Source: Algoriphagus sp. (GTDB lineage Bacteria; Bacteroidota; Bacteroidia; Cytophagales; Cyclobacteriaceae). From it: a stretch of 64,000 nucleotides of DNA. This document shows, piece after piece, positions 34,960 to 43,212 of the stretch (position 1 is the stretch's first letter; the number at the start of each line of letters is the position of its first letter). The stretch is from assembly GCF_030694375.1 (NCBI RefSeq), contig NZ_JAUXYL010000007.1, positions 310,001 through 374,000 on the forward strand, read 5' to 3'. Made by a program: the position numbers and the translations under genes. The notes under the pieces were generated by a model that made no database searches, was not told the DNA's origin, and worked only from the letters and a program-made list of their open reading frames with translations.

Positions 34960-36603
34960 ATGAATTCCCTTCTGAAATACCTTTCCCTTTTTCTGATTTC
35001 CATTCTTCTTTTTGCAGCATGCAAAACCAAAAAACCTGTCGCTCAATCTCCGAGACCGAGTAGTCCAGCCTCCACATTCCCTTCAAAAACCAGCGAAACG
35101 CTACCTTCCAAAACACTACCCCAGCCTGCTGTAGCCCTGAGGCCGCTGGCCTATCGCATGCCGGATATTCCCCGAGAATTCCGCGGCGTATGGATCGCTA
35201 CTGTAGCCAATATAGACTGGCCGATATCTTCCACTGATCCATGGGAAAAACAAAAACGGGAATTCATTGCACTTCTGGACTACTACAAATCATTGAACTT
35301 CAATGCTGTGATTGTTCAGGTTCGTACTGCAGGTGACGCCTTTTATCCAAGCAACCTGGCTCCCTGGTCAAAATATCTAACCGGAAAACAGGCTCAAGCC
35401 CCAAAAACCCAAGAAAATCCACTGACTTGGATGATCAAGTCTGCCCATGATCGGGGTCTTGAATTTCACGCCTGGCTCAATCCCTATCGCGCTACCATGA
35501 CCCTCAATACGGAGGAACTCAGCCCCGAGCATGACTTCAACAAGCATCGAAATTGGATGCTGAAATACGGTAGCAAATGGTATTATGACCCCGGACTTCC
35601 TGAGGTGAAAAATCAATTATTGGCGATCATCAATGAAGTGGTTACCAATTACGATGTGGACGCCATTCACTTTGATGATTATTTCTATCCCTATCGGGAA
35701 CCCAAACAGGAATTTCCAGATAAGGCTTCCTACGACAAATACAAAAAACCTGGGCAATCCCGGGAAGACTGGAGAAGGCAAAATGTGAACGAGTTGATTT
35801 TCGCCTTAAATCAAACTATCAAAAGCCAAAAACCCTGGGTGCAATTTGGGATTTCGCCTTTTGGAGTCTGGAGAAATCAGGACAAAGATCCCAAAGGATC
35901 TCCTACCCGTGCCGGGCAGACCAATTACGACGATCTTTTTGCAGATGTACTGCTTTGGATGAAAAACGGCTGGATCGATTACCTCATCCCCCAACTCTAT
36001 TGGAGCATGGAGCACCGATTGGCTTCATACCGTAAACTGGCAGACTGGTGGTCCAACAACAGTTATAACACCAATATTTACATCGGAAACGGCCCGTATA
36101 AAATACGAGACGACTCCGATGAGGCTTGGAAAATCCCATCCGAACTCAACACGCAGGTCAATTATGCCCGGACTTTACCTCAGATTCATGGCAACGCATT
36201 TTTTTCGGCAAAATCCATCTATGTCAAAAATCAGGATATTGCAGAATTGCTCAAAAAAGAAGTCTACGACAAACCAACCCTGCCTCCTTCCTTTGAACCC
36301 AAGTCCGCGGCAATCATCGAAATCCCGGTAGTATATGATGTAAAAACGACAACGGACAAAACTCAAATCAACCTCGAAAAGCCACTTGATCCAGCCATTC
36401 GCTATGCAATGGTCCAAGGTGGAAGCGATCTCAATACACTTCATGAAGCCACCATCCATACCGCTTGGGTCGGGGGATCGCGAGTCCGGTATTTAGAAGT
36501 ACCCAGCCTGAACACTGAGTATTTAGCCATTCGGTGGATTGATCATTACGGAAGAATTGTGCAAACTCAGGTATTCCAAACCCCAAAATCCACCCGCCCA
36601 TGA
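34960..36603 (+). CDS. GHL10/DUF187 glycoside hydrolase-like lipoprotein (YngK type)
   Basis: Family 10-like glycosyl hydrolase (GHL10, formerly DUF187). Lipobox L-F-A-A-C. The TIM barrel opens R-E-F-R-G-V-W-I-A-T-V-A-N-I-D-W-P and has F-H-A-W-L-N-P-Y-R-A, D-A-I-H-F-D-D-Y-F-Y-P and I-D-Y-L-I-P-Q-L-Y-W-S, standard for the family. A beta-rich C-terminal domain follows. 547 aa. Proposed to act on peptidoglycan sugars, which fits the neighbouring amidase and NagZ-like genes. Its stop overlaps the GNAT start. Confidence 0.9.
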   Translation: MNSLLKYLSLFLISILLFAACKTKKPVAQSPRPSSPASTFPSKTSETLPSKTLPQPAVALRPLAYRMPDIPREFRGVWIATVANIDWPISSTDPWEKQKREFIALLDYYKSLNFNAVIVQVRTAGDAFYPSNLAPWSKYLTGKQAQAPKTQENPLTWMIKSAHDRGLEFHAWLNPYRATMTLNTEELSPEHDFNKHRNWMLKYGSKWYYDPGLPEVKNQLLAIINEVVTNYDVDAIHFDDYFYPYREPKQEFPDKASYDKYKKPGQSREDWRRQNVNELIFALNQTIKSQKPWVQFGISPFGVWRNQDKDPKGSPTRAGQTNYDDLFADVLLWMKNGWIDYLIPQLYWSMEHRLASYRKLADWWSNNSYNTNIYIGNGPYKIRDDSDEAWKIPSELNTQVNYARTLPQIHGNAFFSAKSIYVKNQDIAELLKKEVYDKPTLPPSFEPKSAAIIEIPVVYDVKTTTDKTQINLEKPLDPAIRYAMVQGGSDLNTLHEATIHTAWVGGSRVRYLEVPSLNTEYLAIRWIDHYGRIVQTQVFQTPKSTRP

Positions 36604-37079
36604 AAGACATGCTCGTTCGCCTGATAGAACTTCCCGATGTTTCGGAAATTGAAAAGAAGCTTCTGGAAAAGGAAAAAATTATTTTCCGGAGGGCAATTGC
36701 TCCCGAAAAACATTTGGTAAGCGAATGGGTCATGGAGCAGTTTGGAACCTATTGGCAATCGGAAGTAGAAGTTGCTTTTTCGCGGCAGCCGGTATCTTGC
36801 TGGATTGCACAGCGAGGAAATCAAATTTTGGGCTTTGCCTGCTACGAAAGTACAGCTCGGAATTTCTTCGGGCCAACTGGCACTTTAGAATCCGAAAGAG
36901 GTAAAGGAATTGGAAAAGTTTTATTGATTAAATCTCTATTATCCCTAAAGGAAATGGGCTACGCGTATGCGATCATTGGGGGAGTTGGTCCGGCGGAATT
37001 TTATGAAAAAGCCGTGGGCGCAAAAACGATCGATGGCTCTGAAGTCAGTGTTTATGAAAACTTACTGCGTAAAATATGA
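36600..37079 (+). CDS. GNAT family N-acetyltransferase
   Basis: 159 aa acetyltransferase with the acetyl-CoA loop R-G-K-G-I-G-K (after E-S-E). It overlaps the genes on both sides by four bases (ATGA), so it is tightly coupled to the GHL10 and permease genes. In this context an amino-sugar or peptide substrate from recycled cell wall is possible. Confidence 0.88.
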   Translation: MKDMLVRLIELPDVSEIEKKLLEKEKIIFRRAIAPEKHLVSEWVMEQFGTYWQSEVEVAFSRQPVSCWIAQRGNQILGFACYESTARNFFGPTGTLESERGKGIGKVLLIKSLLSLKEMGYAYAIIGGVGPAEFYEKAVGAKTIDGSEVSVYENLLRKI

Positions 37080-38341
37080 CCCAAACCTCCACGAAAAACC
37101 CTTGGTTTTGGGTTCCATCACTTTACCTCACCGAGTCCGTCCCTTATGTCATCATTATTACTGTTTCGGTAATCATGTACAAAAGTCTCGGCGTATCCAA
37201 TGCCGACATCGGGCTTTACACGTCATTTCTGTATTTGCCTTGGGTGATCAAACCCATCTGGAGCCCGATTTTGGAGCTTTTCGGCAACAAAAAGAAGTGG
37301 TTTCTCAGCATGCAGTTGATCTTGGCCCTGGCTTTTTTGGGAGTGGGATTGACCACCGGAACCTCCCATTTCTTCATCATCACGCTCGCCTTTTTTTGGA
37401 TGGGCGCTTTTGCTTCTGCCACCAATGACATTGCTTCGGATGGCATGTACCTCATTGCGCTGAAGCCTGATCAGCAGAGCTTTTTCGTGGGCATGCGAAG
37501 TACATTCTACCGGGTTGGGATGATCACCGGACAGGGATTGATCGTCATTATCGCTGGAAATCTGGAGACTCACTTTGGCGATCCGGCGAAAGCCTGGTCC
37601 TGGACGATGATCATTGTAGCAGGATTAATGCTGACGCTAACGCTGGTTAACTATTTCACTACACCAAATGTCATCGAAGAGCGCGTAGCAAGAGCTGATC
37701 AACCTAGTTTTGGAAAAGTATTTTCGACCTTTTTCACCAAGAAAAATATTGGGTTGTCACTCGGCTTTGTTCTCCTCTATCGCCTTGGTGAATCTCAACT
37801 GGTGAAGATGGCCTCCCCTTTCTTTTTGGATGAACGTACAGAAGGTGGCTTGGGATTAAGTGTGACAGATGTTGGGTTTCTTTATGGTACGCTTGGGGTA
37901 ATTTCACTTTTGGCAGGAGGGATTTTGGGAGGAATTTTGATTTCCCGAGACGGACTGGGCAAGTGGATGATGCCTATGGTGATAGCGATTAATGTCCCGA
38001 ATATTGGATACGTTTTTCTCGCGTGGCTTCAACCCGAAAGTATGGTATTTGCCGGAGGGGTGGTCTTGATTGAGCAACTGGGTTATGGATTTGGCTTTGC
38101 TGCATACATGGTCTTCTTGATTTATTTGGCTGAAGGACTTTTCAAAACTGCCCATTATGCGCTTGCCACCGGATTTATGGCCATGGGAATGATGCTACCG
38201 GGAATGCTGAGTGGCTACATGCAGCAGTGGTTGGGCTATCCGGGATTCTTTGTTTGGGTGGTCTTAGCAACGATTCCGGGATTTGTGATGGCTTATTTGG
38301 TGAAGTATCCGAGGGAATTTGGCAGGAAGTTAGAAAGCTAA
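37076..38341 (+). CDS. MFS permease, AmpG-like
   Basis: Major facilitator with about 12 membrane segments, 421 aa. The pattern S-L-Y-L-T-E-S-V-P-Y at the start, W-S-P-I-L-E-L-F-G-N-K-K and the Y-L-V-K-Y-P end are like the AmpG muropeptide permeases of Bacteroidota. Its place between GHL10/GNAT and a NagZ-like glucosaminidase supports import of anhydro-muropeptides or wall sugars. The exact cargo is not proven. Confidence 0.85.
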   Translation: MTQTSTKNPWFWVPSLYLTESVPYVIIITVSVIMYKSLGVSNADIGLYTSFLYLPWVIKPIWSPILELFGNKKKWFLSMQLILALAFLGVGLTTGTSHFFIITLAFFWMGAFASATNDIASDGMYLIALKPDQQSFFVGMRSTFYRVGMITGQGLIVIIAGNLETHFGDPAKAWSWTMIIVAGLMLTLTLVNYFTTPNVIEERVARADQPSFGKVFSTFFTKKNIGLSLGFVLLYRLGESQLVKMASPFFLDERTEGGLGLSVTDVGFLYGTLGVISLLAGGILGGILISRDGLGKWMMPMVIAINVPNIGYVFLAWLQPESMVFAGGVVLIEQLGYGFGFAAYMVFLIYLAEGLFKTAHYALATGFMAMGMMLPGMLSGYMQQWLGYPGFFVWVVLATIPGFVMAYLVKYPREFGRKLES

Positions 38342-38372
38342 AGTGAGAATTTTAAAACTTCGACATTCGATG

Positions 38373-38600
38373 TTCAGCATTCGATATTCGAAATTTTAAT
38401 AATGAATATCGAACGCTGAATAAGATATAGGAAAGTGCAACTCGCAGCCGAAGTTCGTGTCTCCACGAACTTCAATAAAATATAGTAAAACACAGAAGTG
38501 AAGATACTTCTGTTGGCAATCTCGTTCCACATTCGATATTGAGCGTTCATAATTAGATATTTTTCAAATAATGAATGTCGAACGCCGAATAATGAATAGC
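38373..38600. repeat. Cluster of three clear hairpins and one quasi-palindrome
   Basis: In 230 bases: arms of 17 bases at 38373-38389/38404-38420 (CATTCGATATTC words, one mismatch); a perfect 24-base palindrome at 38450-38473 with 10-bp arms GAAGTTCGTG and loop TCTC; a perfect 8-bp stem ACAGAAGT/ACTTCTGT at 38492-38513; and diverged ATTCGATATTGAGCGTTC words mirrored at 38561-38600. The 282-base gap holds no gene. Confidence 0.85.
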
Positions 38601-38623
38601 GAAGTGAAAATCGACAAGACAAA

Positions 38624-40123
38624 ATGAATAGGAAACAAAAAATCGCCCAATGCTTCTCTCCTGCGGCGTTTATTCACGATACCGAGGAAAACCACCAAGC
38701 CATTGAAAAGCTGATTCAAGAGCAGGAAATCGGAGGTTTGACTTTTTTTCACAGCCGGCATTCAGCCGCAGCCAACTTTGAAAAACGGGCTGAAGTTCTC
38801 GAAGTCACTGGGACTTTTGAGAAAATGATCGGGCTGATCAACCGTTACCAAACAATTTCCAAGGTCCCACTTCTAATAAGTATCGACGGGGAATATGGCT
38901 TGGCGATGCGGGTTGAGAAAACACCACAATATCCTTTTGCGATTACCCTTGGCGCATTAAAAAATGATGCTGAAACGCAGATCAAAGAAGTCGGCTATCG
39001 AATGGGATTTGATATGAAGCGCTCCGGTATTCACCTGAATTTAGCTCCTTGTGCAGATGTGAATACCAATCCAAATAATCCTGTGATCGGTTATCGTTCT
39101 TTTGGAAATCAAGCCAAAAACGTTGCGAAGCTTTCATTTGCTGCCTATACTGGAATGAAAAAGGCAGGAATAGGAGCTTGTCTGAAACATTTTCCCGGAC
39201 ACGGAGACACCGAGGTGGACTCACACTTGGGCTTACCGATTTTAAATAAAACCAAAGCCGAACTCCAAACTGAAGAACTTTTCCCCTTCCAATATGGAAT
39301 TGATCGCGGAGTGGAAATGATCATGGTAGGACACTTAGCCGTGCCTGCACTGACCGGAGGAAAAGACATTCCCGCCAGCATCAGTCGGGAGTTGATTACC
39401 GATTTGCTGAAGGGAGAAATGGGTTTCAAAGGCCTCGTGATCTCCGATGCGCTGAATATGAAAGCTGTAGCAAACCTATTTCCCGAACCTGGAGACTTGG
39501 AATGGGAGGCTTTCCTTGCCGGAAATGACATTCTTTGTTTTTCAGATCATGTAAAAGAAGGGATCGAAAAAATCGCTCAAAACAGCTCAGATGCAGAAGT
39601 GCATGCCGTCTTTGAAAAAGTGATGGATTTGAAAAAGCGCTTGGAAGTGTTGGAAACTAGGCCAATTGATGTTCCAACTTTTGATTGGGAACGTCATTCC
39701 AAACTACAAAAGGACTTGGCGGAGAATTATATTTCGGTGATTTCGGGTGAAATCAAACCCAAAGAACTTCAAGCCTTGGCAGAAGGAGGAAAGTTGGGTT
39801 ACCAGGAGTTTTTTACTTCGGGAAAAAGTCATTTTGCTCAAAAATTGGAGATCCCATTTGCATCGGTGGAACAAGCGGAAAAAGTAATCCTGACGGTGTT
39901 TGTCCCAAGTCACAAGCCCTTGAATCAGTTTGGAATGGAGCAAACTGTGCTAGATGAAATTAAGGAATTGGCTAAAAGTAAACCTTGTTTTTTGATCCAT
40001 TTTGGAAATCCATTGGCCCTAAAGCATTTGGGAAATCCAAGTGATTTCGAAGCGGTGATTTGTGGGTATCAGGGATTTGAAGAGGTGCAGGAGCTGGTAG
40101 CCAAACTTTTTTTCGAATGCTAA
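38624..40123 (+). CDS. GH3 beta-N-acetylglucosaminidase, NagZ-like
   Basis: Glycoside hydrolase family 3, NagZ subtype, releasing GlcNAc from wall fragments. The NagZ-specific loop K188-H-F-P-G-H-G-D-T-E-V-D-S-H201 carries the Asp/His catalytic dyad, and D275 in V-I-S-D-A-L-N-M-K is the nucleophile. 499 aa. No signal peptide, so cytoplasmic, matching uptake of muropeptides by the upstream permease. A C-terminal extension of about 150 residues is longer than in compact NagZ. Confidence 0.92.
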   Translation: MNRKQKIAQCFSPAAFIHDTEENHQAIEKLIQEQEIGGLTFFHSRHSAAANFEKRAEVLEVTGTFEKMIGLINRYQTISKVPLLISIDGEYGLAMRVEKTPQYPFAITLGALKNDAETQIKEVGYRMGFDMKRSGIHLNLAPCADVNTNPNNPVIGYRSFGNQAKNVAKLSFAAYTGMKKAGIGACLKHFPGHGDTEVDSHLGLPILNKTKAELQTEELFPFQYGIDRGVEMIMVGHLAVPALTGGKDIPASISRELITDLLKGEMGFKGLVISDALNMKAVANLFPEPGDLEWEAFLAGNDILCFSDHVKEGIEKIAQNSSDAEVHAVFEKVMDLKKRLEVLETRPIDVPTFDWERHSKLQKDLAENYISVISGEIKPKELQALAEGGKLGYQEFFTSGKSHFAQKLEIPFASVEQAEKVILTVFVPSHKPLNQFGMEQTVLDEIKELAKSKPCFLIHFGNPLALKHLGNPSDFEAVICGYQGFEEVQELVAKLFFEC

Positions 40124-40168
40124 TCTATTGTAAATCCTTTTTATTTTTAGAATCTTAGAAATCTCCTT

Positions 40169-40576
40169 ATGAATAACACTCCAAAATACCGATCACCGGA
40201 TGGTAAACATAAACTGAGTTTTATTTTAGAGGGCGACATAAGATTTGGGCCTTCATACTATATTCTTGAATTAAACGGAAAACCAATTAAAAATCGAATT
40301 TTTGGATTTGTCAACCTTTGGCATCCAGAGTCAAAGTATTTGGCATTGCAGGAATGGCTTACAACTGATTATCAAGAAGGGCCGATTACTTCCCTAACTA
40401 TTGTTGATTTAAAAGAAATGCGAATTTCGAAGATTTCTACTATACGTAAAGGATTTATATCTCCAATAAATTTTGAAGAAGATGTCATTATCTATGAAAA
40501 GGCTTATTCTTTTGGTCAAAAAGGAGAGTTTGAAATGGATTTAAGAACTGTTATGAATTGGAAAAAAATAATCTAA
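40169..40576 (+). CDS. Hypothetical protein
   Basis: 135 aa, not recognised. Strand-rich, with Y-R-S-P-D-G-K-H-K-L-S-F, G-P-S-Y-Y-I-L-E-L-N-G and W-H-P-E-S-K-Y-L-A-L-Q-E-W, the look of a beta-propeller blade or an immunity-type protein. No signal peptide. AT-rich relative to the upstream genes. It borders the toxin-antitoxin cluster and may belong to the same acquired segment. Confidence 0.6.
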   Translation: MNNTPKYRSPDGKHKLSFILEGDIRFGPSYYILELNGKPIKNRIFGFVNLWHPESKYLALQEWLTTDYQEGPITSLTIVDLKEMRISKISTIRKGFISPINFEEDVIIYEKAYSFGQKGEFEMDLRTVMNWKKII

Positions 40577-40631
40577 TTGAATTGAAAAAAAACAAAACGC
40601 TGCAAAAGCCACAAAACTCTTGGGTTCTTTG

Positions 40632-40745
40632 TTTACTTCTCCATAGAGAATCAGTATTTGATGTTGTGAGTGTACTTTTCATGGATTCAGAATTGAGCTA
40701 GGCAAGTTGTAAGAATTTGTGCAATCTGGACAGTTTGAATTAATA
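40632..40745 (-). pseudogene. Decayed 3' end of a galactose mutarotase gene
   Basis: The minus strand reads N-C-P-D-C-T-N-S-Y-N-L-P-S-S-I-L-N-P then a stop, against Q-N-W-P-D-A-I-N-H-D-N-F-P-S-P-I-L-N-P-G in the intact gene at 41946-43076. After the stop the DNA keeps aligning (AGTACAC and others) and both end GAGAAGTAA. The Gly codon GGA has become TGA, and there is at least one indel. Same orientation as the intact gene, about 1.3 kb away, with the toxin-antitoxin genes between the two. Confidence 0.75.
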
Positions 40746-40776
40746 GAACCTTAAACAGAAAAAGGCTAAGGCATTT

Positions 40777-40784
40777 TACTTTTG
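40777..40784 (+). promoter_or_regulatory. -7 box (TACTTTTG) for the first toxin-antitoxin pair
   Basis: TACTTTTG matches TAnnTTTG, 23 bases before the toxin ATG. No TTG -33 element is obvious. Confidence 0.55.
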
Positions 40785-40807
40785 TATCCAAGTGATTACA
40801 TTTACGT

Positions 40808-41107
40808 ATGTTTCTTCTGGAGAAAACCTCAGAATTCGACAAGTGGCTTAAAAAACTGAATGACAGAAAAGCCAAGGCTAAAATATTGCTGAGATTACAA
40901 AGAATTGAATCTGGCAATCTCGGAGACGTTAGCTCAGTGGGCGATGGAATTGAAGAAATGCGGGTTCACTTTGGACCGGGTTATAGAGTATACTTCAAGA
41001 AACAAGGGGATAAACTGATTTTACTACTAATTGGTGGAGACAAAAGCACTCAAGATTCTGACATAAAAAAAGCAAAGGCCCTCTGGAATCAATACAAAGA
41101 AAACTAA
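40808..41107 (+). CDS. RelE/HigB-type toxin (addiction module killer protein)
   Basis: 99 aa, RelE/ParE superfamily. Features of the killer-protein group: F-D-K-W-L-K-K-L-N-D near the start, L-R-L-Q-R-I-E-S-G-N-L-G-D, E-M-R-V-H-F-G-P-G-Y-R-V-Y-F and a final G-G-D-K-S-T-Q-D-S-D-I. It is followed after one base by a helix-turn-helix antidote, the reversed toxin-first order of HigBA-like modules. Likely an mRNA-cleaving ribosome-associated toxin. Confidence 0.9.
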   Translation: MFLLEKTSEFDKWLKKLNDRKAKAKILLRLQRIESGNLGDVSSVGDGIEEMRVHFGPGYRVYFKKQGDKLILLLIGGDKSTQDSDIKKAKALWNQYKEN

Positions 41108-41108
41108 T

Positions 41109-41390
41109 ATGAATACCTCAAAATTTGACATTTCCGAATACCTCGATGATGTGGAAATGGTTCAGGAATACTTGAATACCGTACTCGAAGAAGGAAATGC
41201 CCAAGAAATCATCGTTGCGCTTGGCCATGTGGCAAAGGCGATAGGAATGTCCCGCATCGCTGACCAAACCGGACTCAGCCGTCCAAGCCTGTACAAAGCC
41301 CTCTCCCCAGACTCCAAACCTCAGTTTGAAACCATTCTAAAAGTAATCCGAGCGATTGGAGAGAATTTGCAGTTGAAGCCAATCTTGTAA
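41109..41390 (+). CDS. HigA-type antidote protein
   Basis: 93 aa antitoxin with a central helix-turn-helix (M-S-R-I-A-D-Q-T-G-L-S-R-P-S-L-Y-K-A-L) and the tail P-Q-F-E-T-I-L-K-V-I-R-A-I-G typical of addiction-module antidotes that pair with the RelE-like killer protein. It should neutralise the upstream toxin and repress the operon. Confidence 0.9.
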   Translation: MNTSKFDISEYLDDVEMVQEYLNTVLEEGNAQEIIVALGHVAKAIGMSRIADQTGLSRPSLYKALSPDSKPQFETILKVIRAIGENLQLKPIL

Positions 41391-41445
41391 AATTTTCACA
41401 CCCTATTCTGAAAGACCTTTCTCAGAATAATTCGTAAATTCCTGT

Positions 41446-41619
41446 ATGGAAAAGAAAAAAGCATTGGAGGCTATTCAGGAAATGCCTGAAAACTTTGACT
41501 TGGAAGTTTTGATAGAACGCTTGATTTTCATAGAAAAAGTTGAAAAAGGCCTTGAACAGGTAAATGAAGGGAAAGTTATTTCCCATGAGGAGTTGAAAAA
41601 TTTAGCTCAGAAATGGTAA
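41446..41619 (+). CDS. Small antitoxin
   Basis: 57 codons, M-E-K-K-K-A-L-E-A-I-Q-E-M-P to N-L-A-Q-K-W. Mostly helical and charged, with V-L-I-E-R-L-I-F-I-E-K-V and the end pattern I-S-H-E-E-L common in ParD/RelB-like antitoxins of Bacteroidota. Its stop overlaps the following toxin start by seven bases, the arrangement of a coupled antitoxin-toxin pair. Confidence 0.8.
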   Translation: MEKKKALEAIQEMPENFDLEVLIERLIFIEKVEKGLEQVNEGKVISHEELKNLAQKW

Positions 41620-41906
41620 ACATTTTTTGGTCTGATTTAGCAGTCCAAGATCTTAAAACCATTCATTCTTATATCAAAGAGGGTTCTAAATTTTATGCAG
41701 ATCAACAAGTCCAGAAATTGATCAAAAGGGTTGATCAACTTGAAAATTTTCCCGAATCAGGAAGAATAGTTCCTGAATTTTCAATATCTCAAATCCGAGA
41801 ATTAACAGAAGGGAATTACCGAATTGTTTATTACCTCGATTTGGATTCAGTTTTTATAATGAGAGTACATCATTCAGCCCTGCTTCTACGGTTTATTAAA
41901 GATTAA
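41613..41906 (+). CDS. ParE/RelE family toxin
   Basis: 97 aa, RelE/ParE fold: W-S-D-L-A-V-Q-D-L-K-T-I-H-S-Y-I at the start, L-E-N-F-P-E-S-G-R, then R-E-L-T-E-G-N-Y-R-I-V-Y-Y and a C-terminal V-H-H-S-A. This pattern is typical of ParE-like toxins. Second toxin-antitoxin module in tandem with 40808-41390. Confidence 0.9.
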   Translation: MVNIFWSDLAVQDLKTIHSYIKEGSKFYADQQVQKLIKRVDQLENFPESGRIVPEFSISQIRELTEGNYRIVYYLDLDSVFIMRVHHSALLLRFIKD

Positions 41907-41907
41907 A

Positions 41908-41947
41908 CCCTCCAAGGGCTTTAAGTCCCTTGGAGGGATTCTTTTTT
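41908..41947. terminator. Bidirectional terminator between toxin and mutarotase genes
   Basis: CCCTCCAAGGG (41908-41918) pairs perfectly with CCCTTGGAGGG (41927-41937). A T-run follows on the plus strand, and the mutarotase stop codon lies directly after it. Confidence 0.9.
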
Positions 41948-43076
41948 ACTTCTCTACCGAAAAGCGATACTCAATATTATGCGTGTACTTCTCTCCTGGA
42001 TTTAGAATTGGGCTGGGGAAGTTGTCGTGATTGATGGCGTCAGGCCAGTTTTGGGACTCCAGACAAAAGCCCCAATGTTTGTCATAGATTTTTCCATCCG
42101 CTCCGGCAAAGTTGGAAATAAAGTTGCCGGTATAGAACTGCACGCCCATGTTGTCCGAGTACATATCCATCACACGACCACTTTCGGCATGACGCACTTT
42201 GACGAAATGCTTCATGTCCGATGATTTTTCCATTTTCATCACCATGTTGTGATCAAATCCGCCTGCATTGGCAGCAATTTGATCTCCCAAGATCTTAGGA
42301 GTTCGGAAATCAAATGGTGTTCCCGTCACATCTTTCACCTCTCCTATTGGTATCAACTCATCATCTACCGGCGTATATGCATCCGCCCAAAATTGAAATT
42401 CATGATCCTGCACATCTCTTTTCGCTCCGCCTAGATTAAAGTAGGTGTGGTTGGTCAGGTTGAGGATTGTCTTTTTATCAGTTGTGGCCTCAAATCGGAT
42501 TCGAAGAACATTATCAGTAGTGAGTTCCATCCAAAGCGTAGATTCTAAATTACCCGGATATCCCTCTTCGCCATCCACACTGAGGTAAGTCATTTTGACT
42601 CCGACTACAGAGTCGTTGGAGTAGGTCTCCGGAGTCCACACTTTTTTGTTGAACCCTTCTACTCCCCCGTGTAGGTGATTATCCCCGTTGGTTTTGGCGA
42701 GGGTGTACTCAGTGCCATCAAGGTTGAATTTGGCATCAGCAATTCGGTTGGCTACTCGACCCGCAGTTGCTCCAAAAAAAGGATTTGGCTTGGTGAGGAA
42801 CTCCGAAATGCTATCCAAAGTCAGGGTAATATTTTCAAGATTGCCATTTTTATCTGGAGCGATGATTTTGGAGATGAGTCCGCCATAGTTTGACATTTCC
42901 ACCTGCATGGTTCCGTTGTCGAGGACGTAATGGAATACGGGTTGGCCTTTGTGCTCAGCCACTTGTTCAGCTTTGATCATTAGATTGATTTCTTCTTTAA
43001 TAGGTTTTTGGTTTTGGGAACAGGAAATAGCCAACAAAGCGGTCAGCGAAATTCCTAAAAGGTTTTGGTATTTCAT
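41946..43076 (-). CDS. galM: Galactose mutarotase (aldose 1-epimerase) lipoprotein
   Basis: Interconverts alpha and beta anomers of aldoses. Lipobox L-A-I-S-C, so exported and lipid-anchored rather than cytosolic. Family motifs: V-A-N-R-I, N-G-D-N-H-L-H-G-G (His), L-T-N-H-T-Y-F-N-L (catalytic His), G-F-D-H-N, and G-F-C-L-E-S-Q-N-W-P-D-A (catalytic Glu). 376 aa, normal with the signal. The 3' end has a decayed duplicate at 40632-40745. Confidence 0.93.
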   Translation of the reverse strand: MKYQNLLGISLTALLAISCSQNQKPIKEEINLMIKAEQVAEHKGQPVFHYVLDNGTMQVEMSNYGGLISKIIAPDKNGNLENITLTLDSISEFLTKPNPFFGATAGRVANRIADAKFNLDGTEYTLAKTNGDNHLHGGVEGFNKKVWTPETYSNDSVVGVKMTYLSVDGEEGYPGNLESTLWMELTTDNVLRIRFEATTDKKTILNLTNHTYFNLGGAKRDVQDHEFQFWADAYTPVDDELIPIGEVKDVTGTPFDFRTPKILGDQIAANAGGFDHNMVMKMEKSSDMKHFVKVRHAESGRVMDMYSDNMGVQFYTGNFISNFAGADGKIYDKHWGFCLESQNWPDAINHDNFPSPILNPGEKYTHNIEYRFSVEK

Positions 43077-43086
43077 GGTTTTGGGT

Positions 43087-43206
43087 TGGAAAGTTGTAAT
43101 GTGAGAAGGTTGGAAAGTAGGAAAGTAGGAAAGTACATCAAGTCTATTTGGCCACTCGAAATCATACTTCGTATTTCAAGCCTCGTATTTCTAATTTCGT
43201 ACTTCG
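43087..43206. repeat. Degenerate GGAAAGTA / TACTTCGTATTTC word repeats
   Basis: Left part: GTTGGAAAGT, GGTTGGAAAGTA, GGAAAGTA, GGAAAGTAC. Right part: TACTTCGTATTTC, CTCGTATTTC, TTTCGTACTTCGCACTTTC. The two halves are roughly complementary, so the gap is quasi-palindromic. No gene. Confidence 0.7.
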
Positions 43207-43212
43207 CACTTT

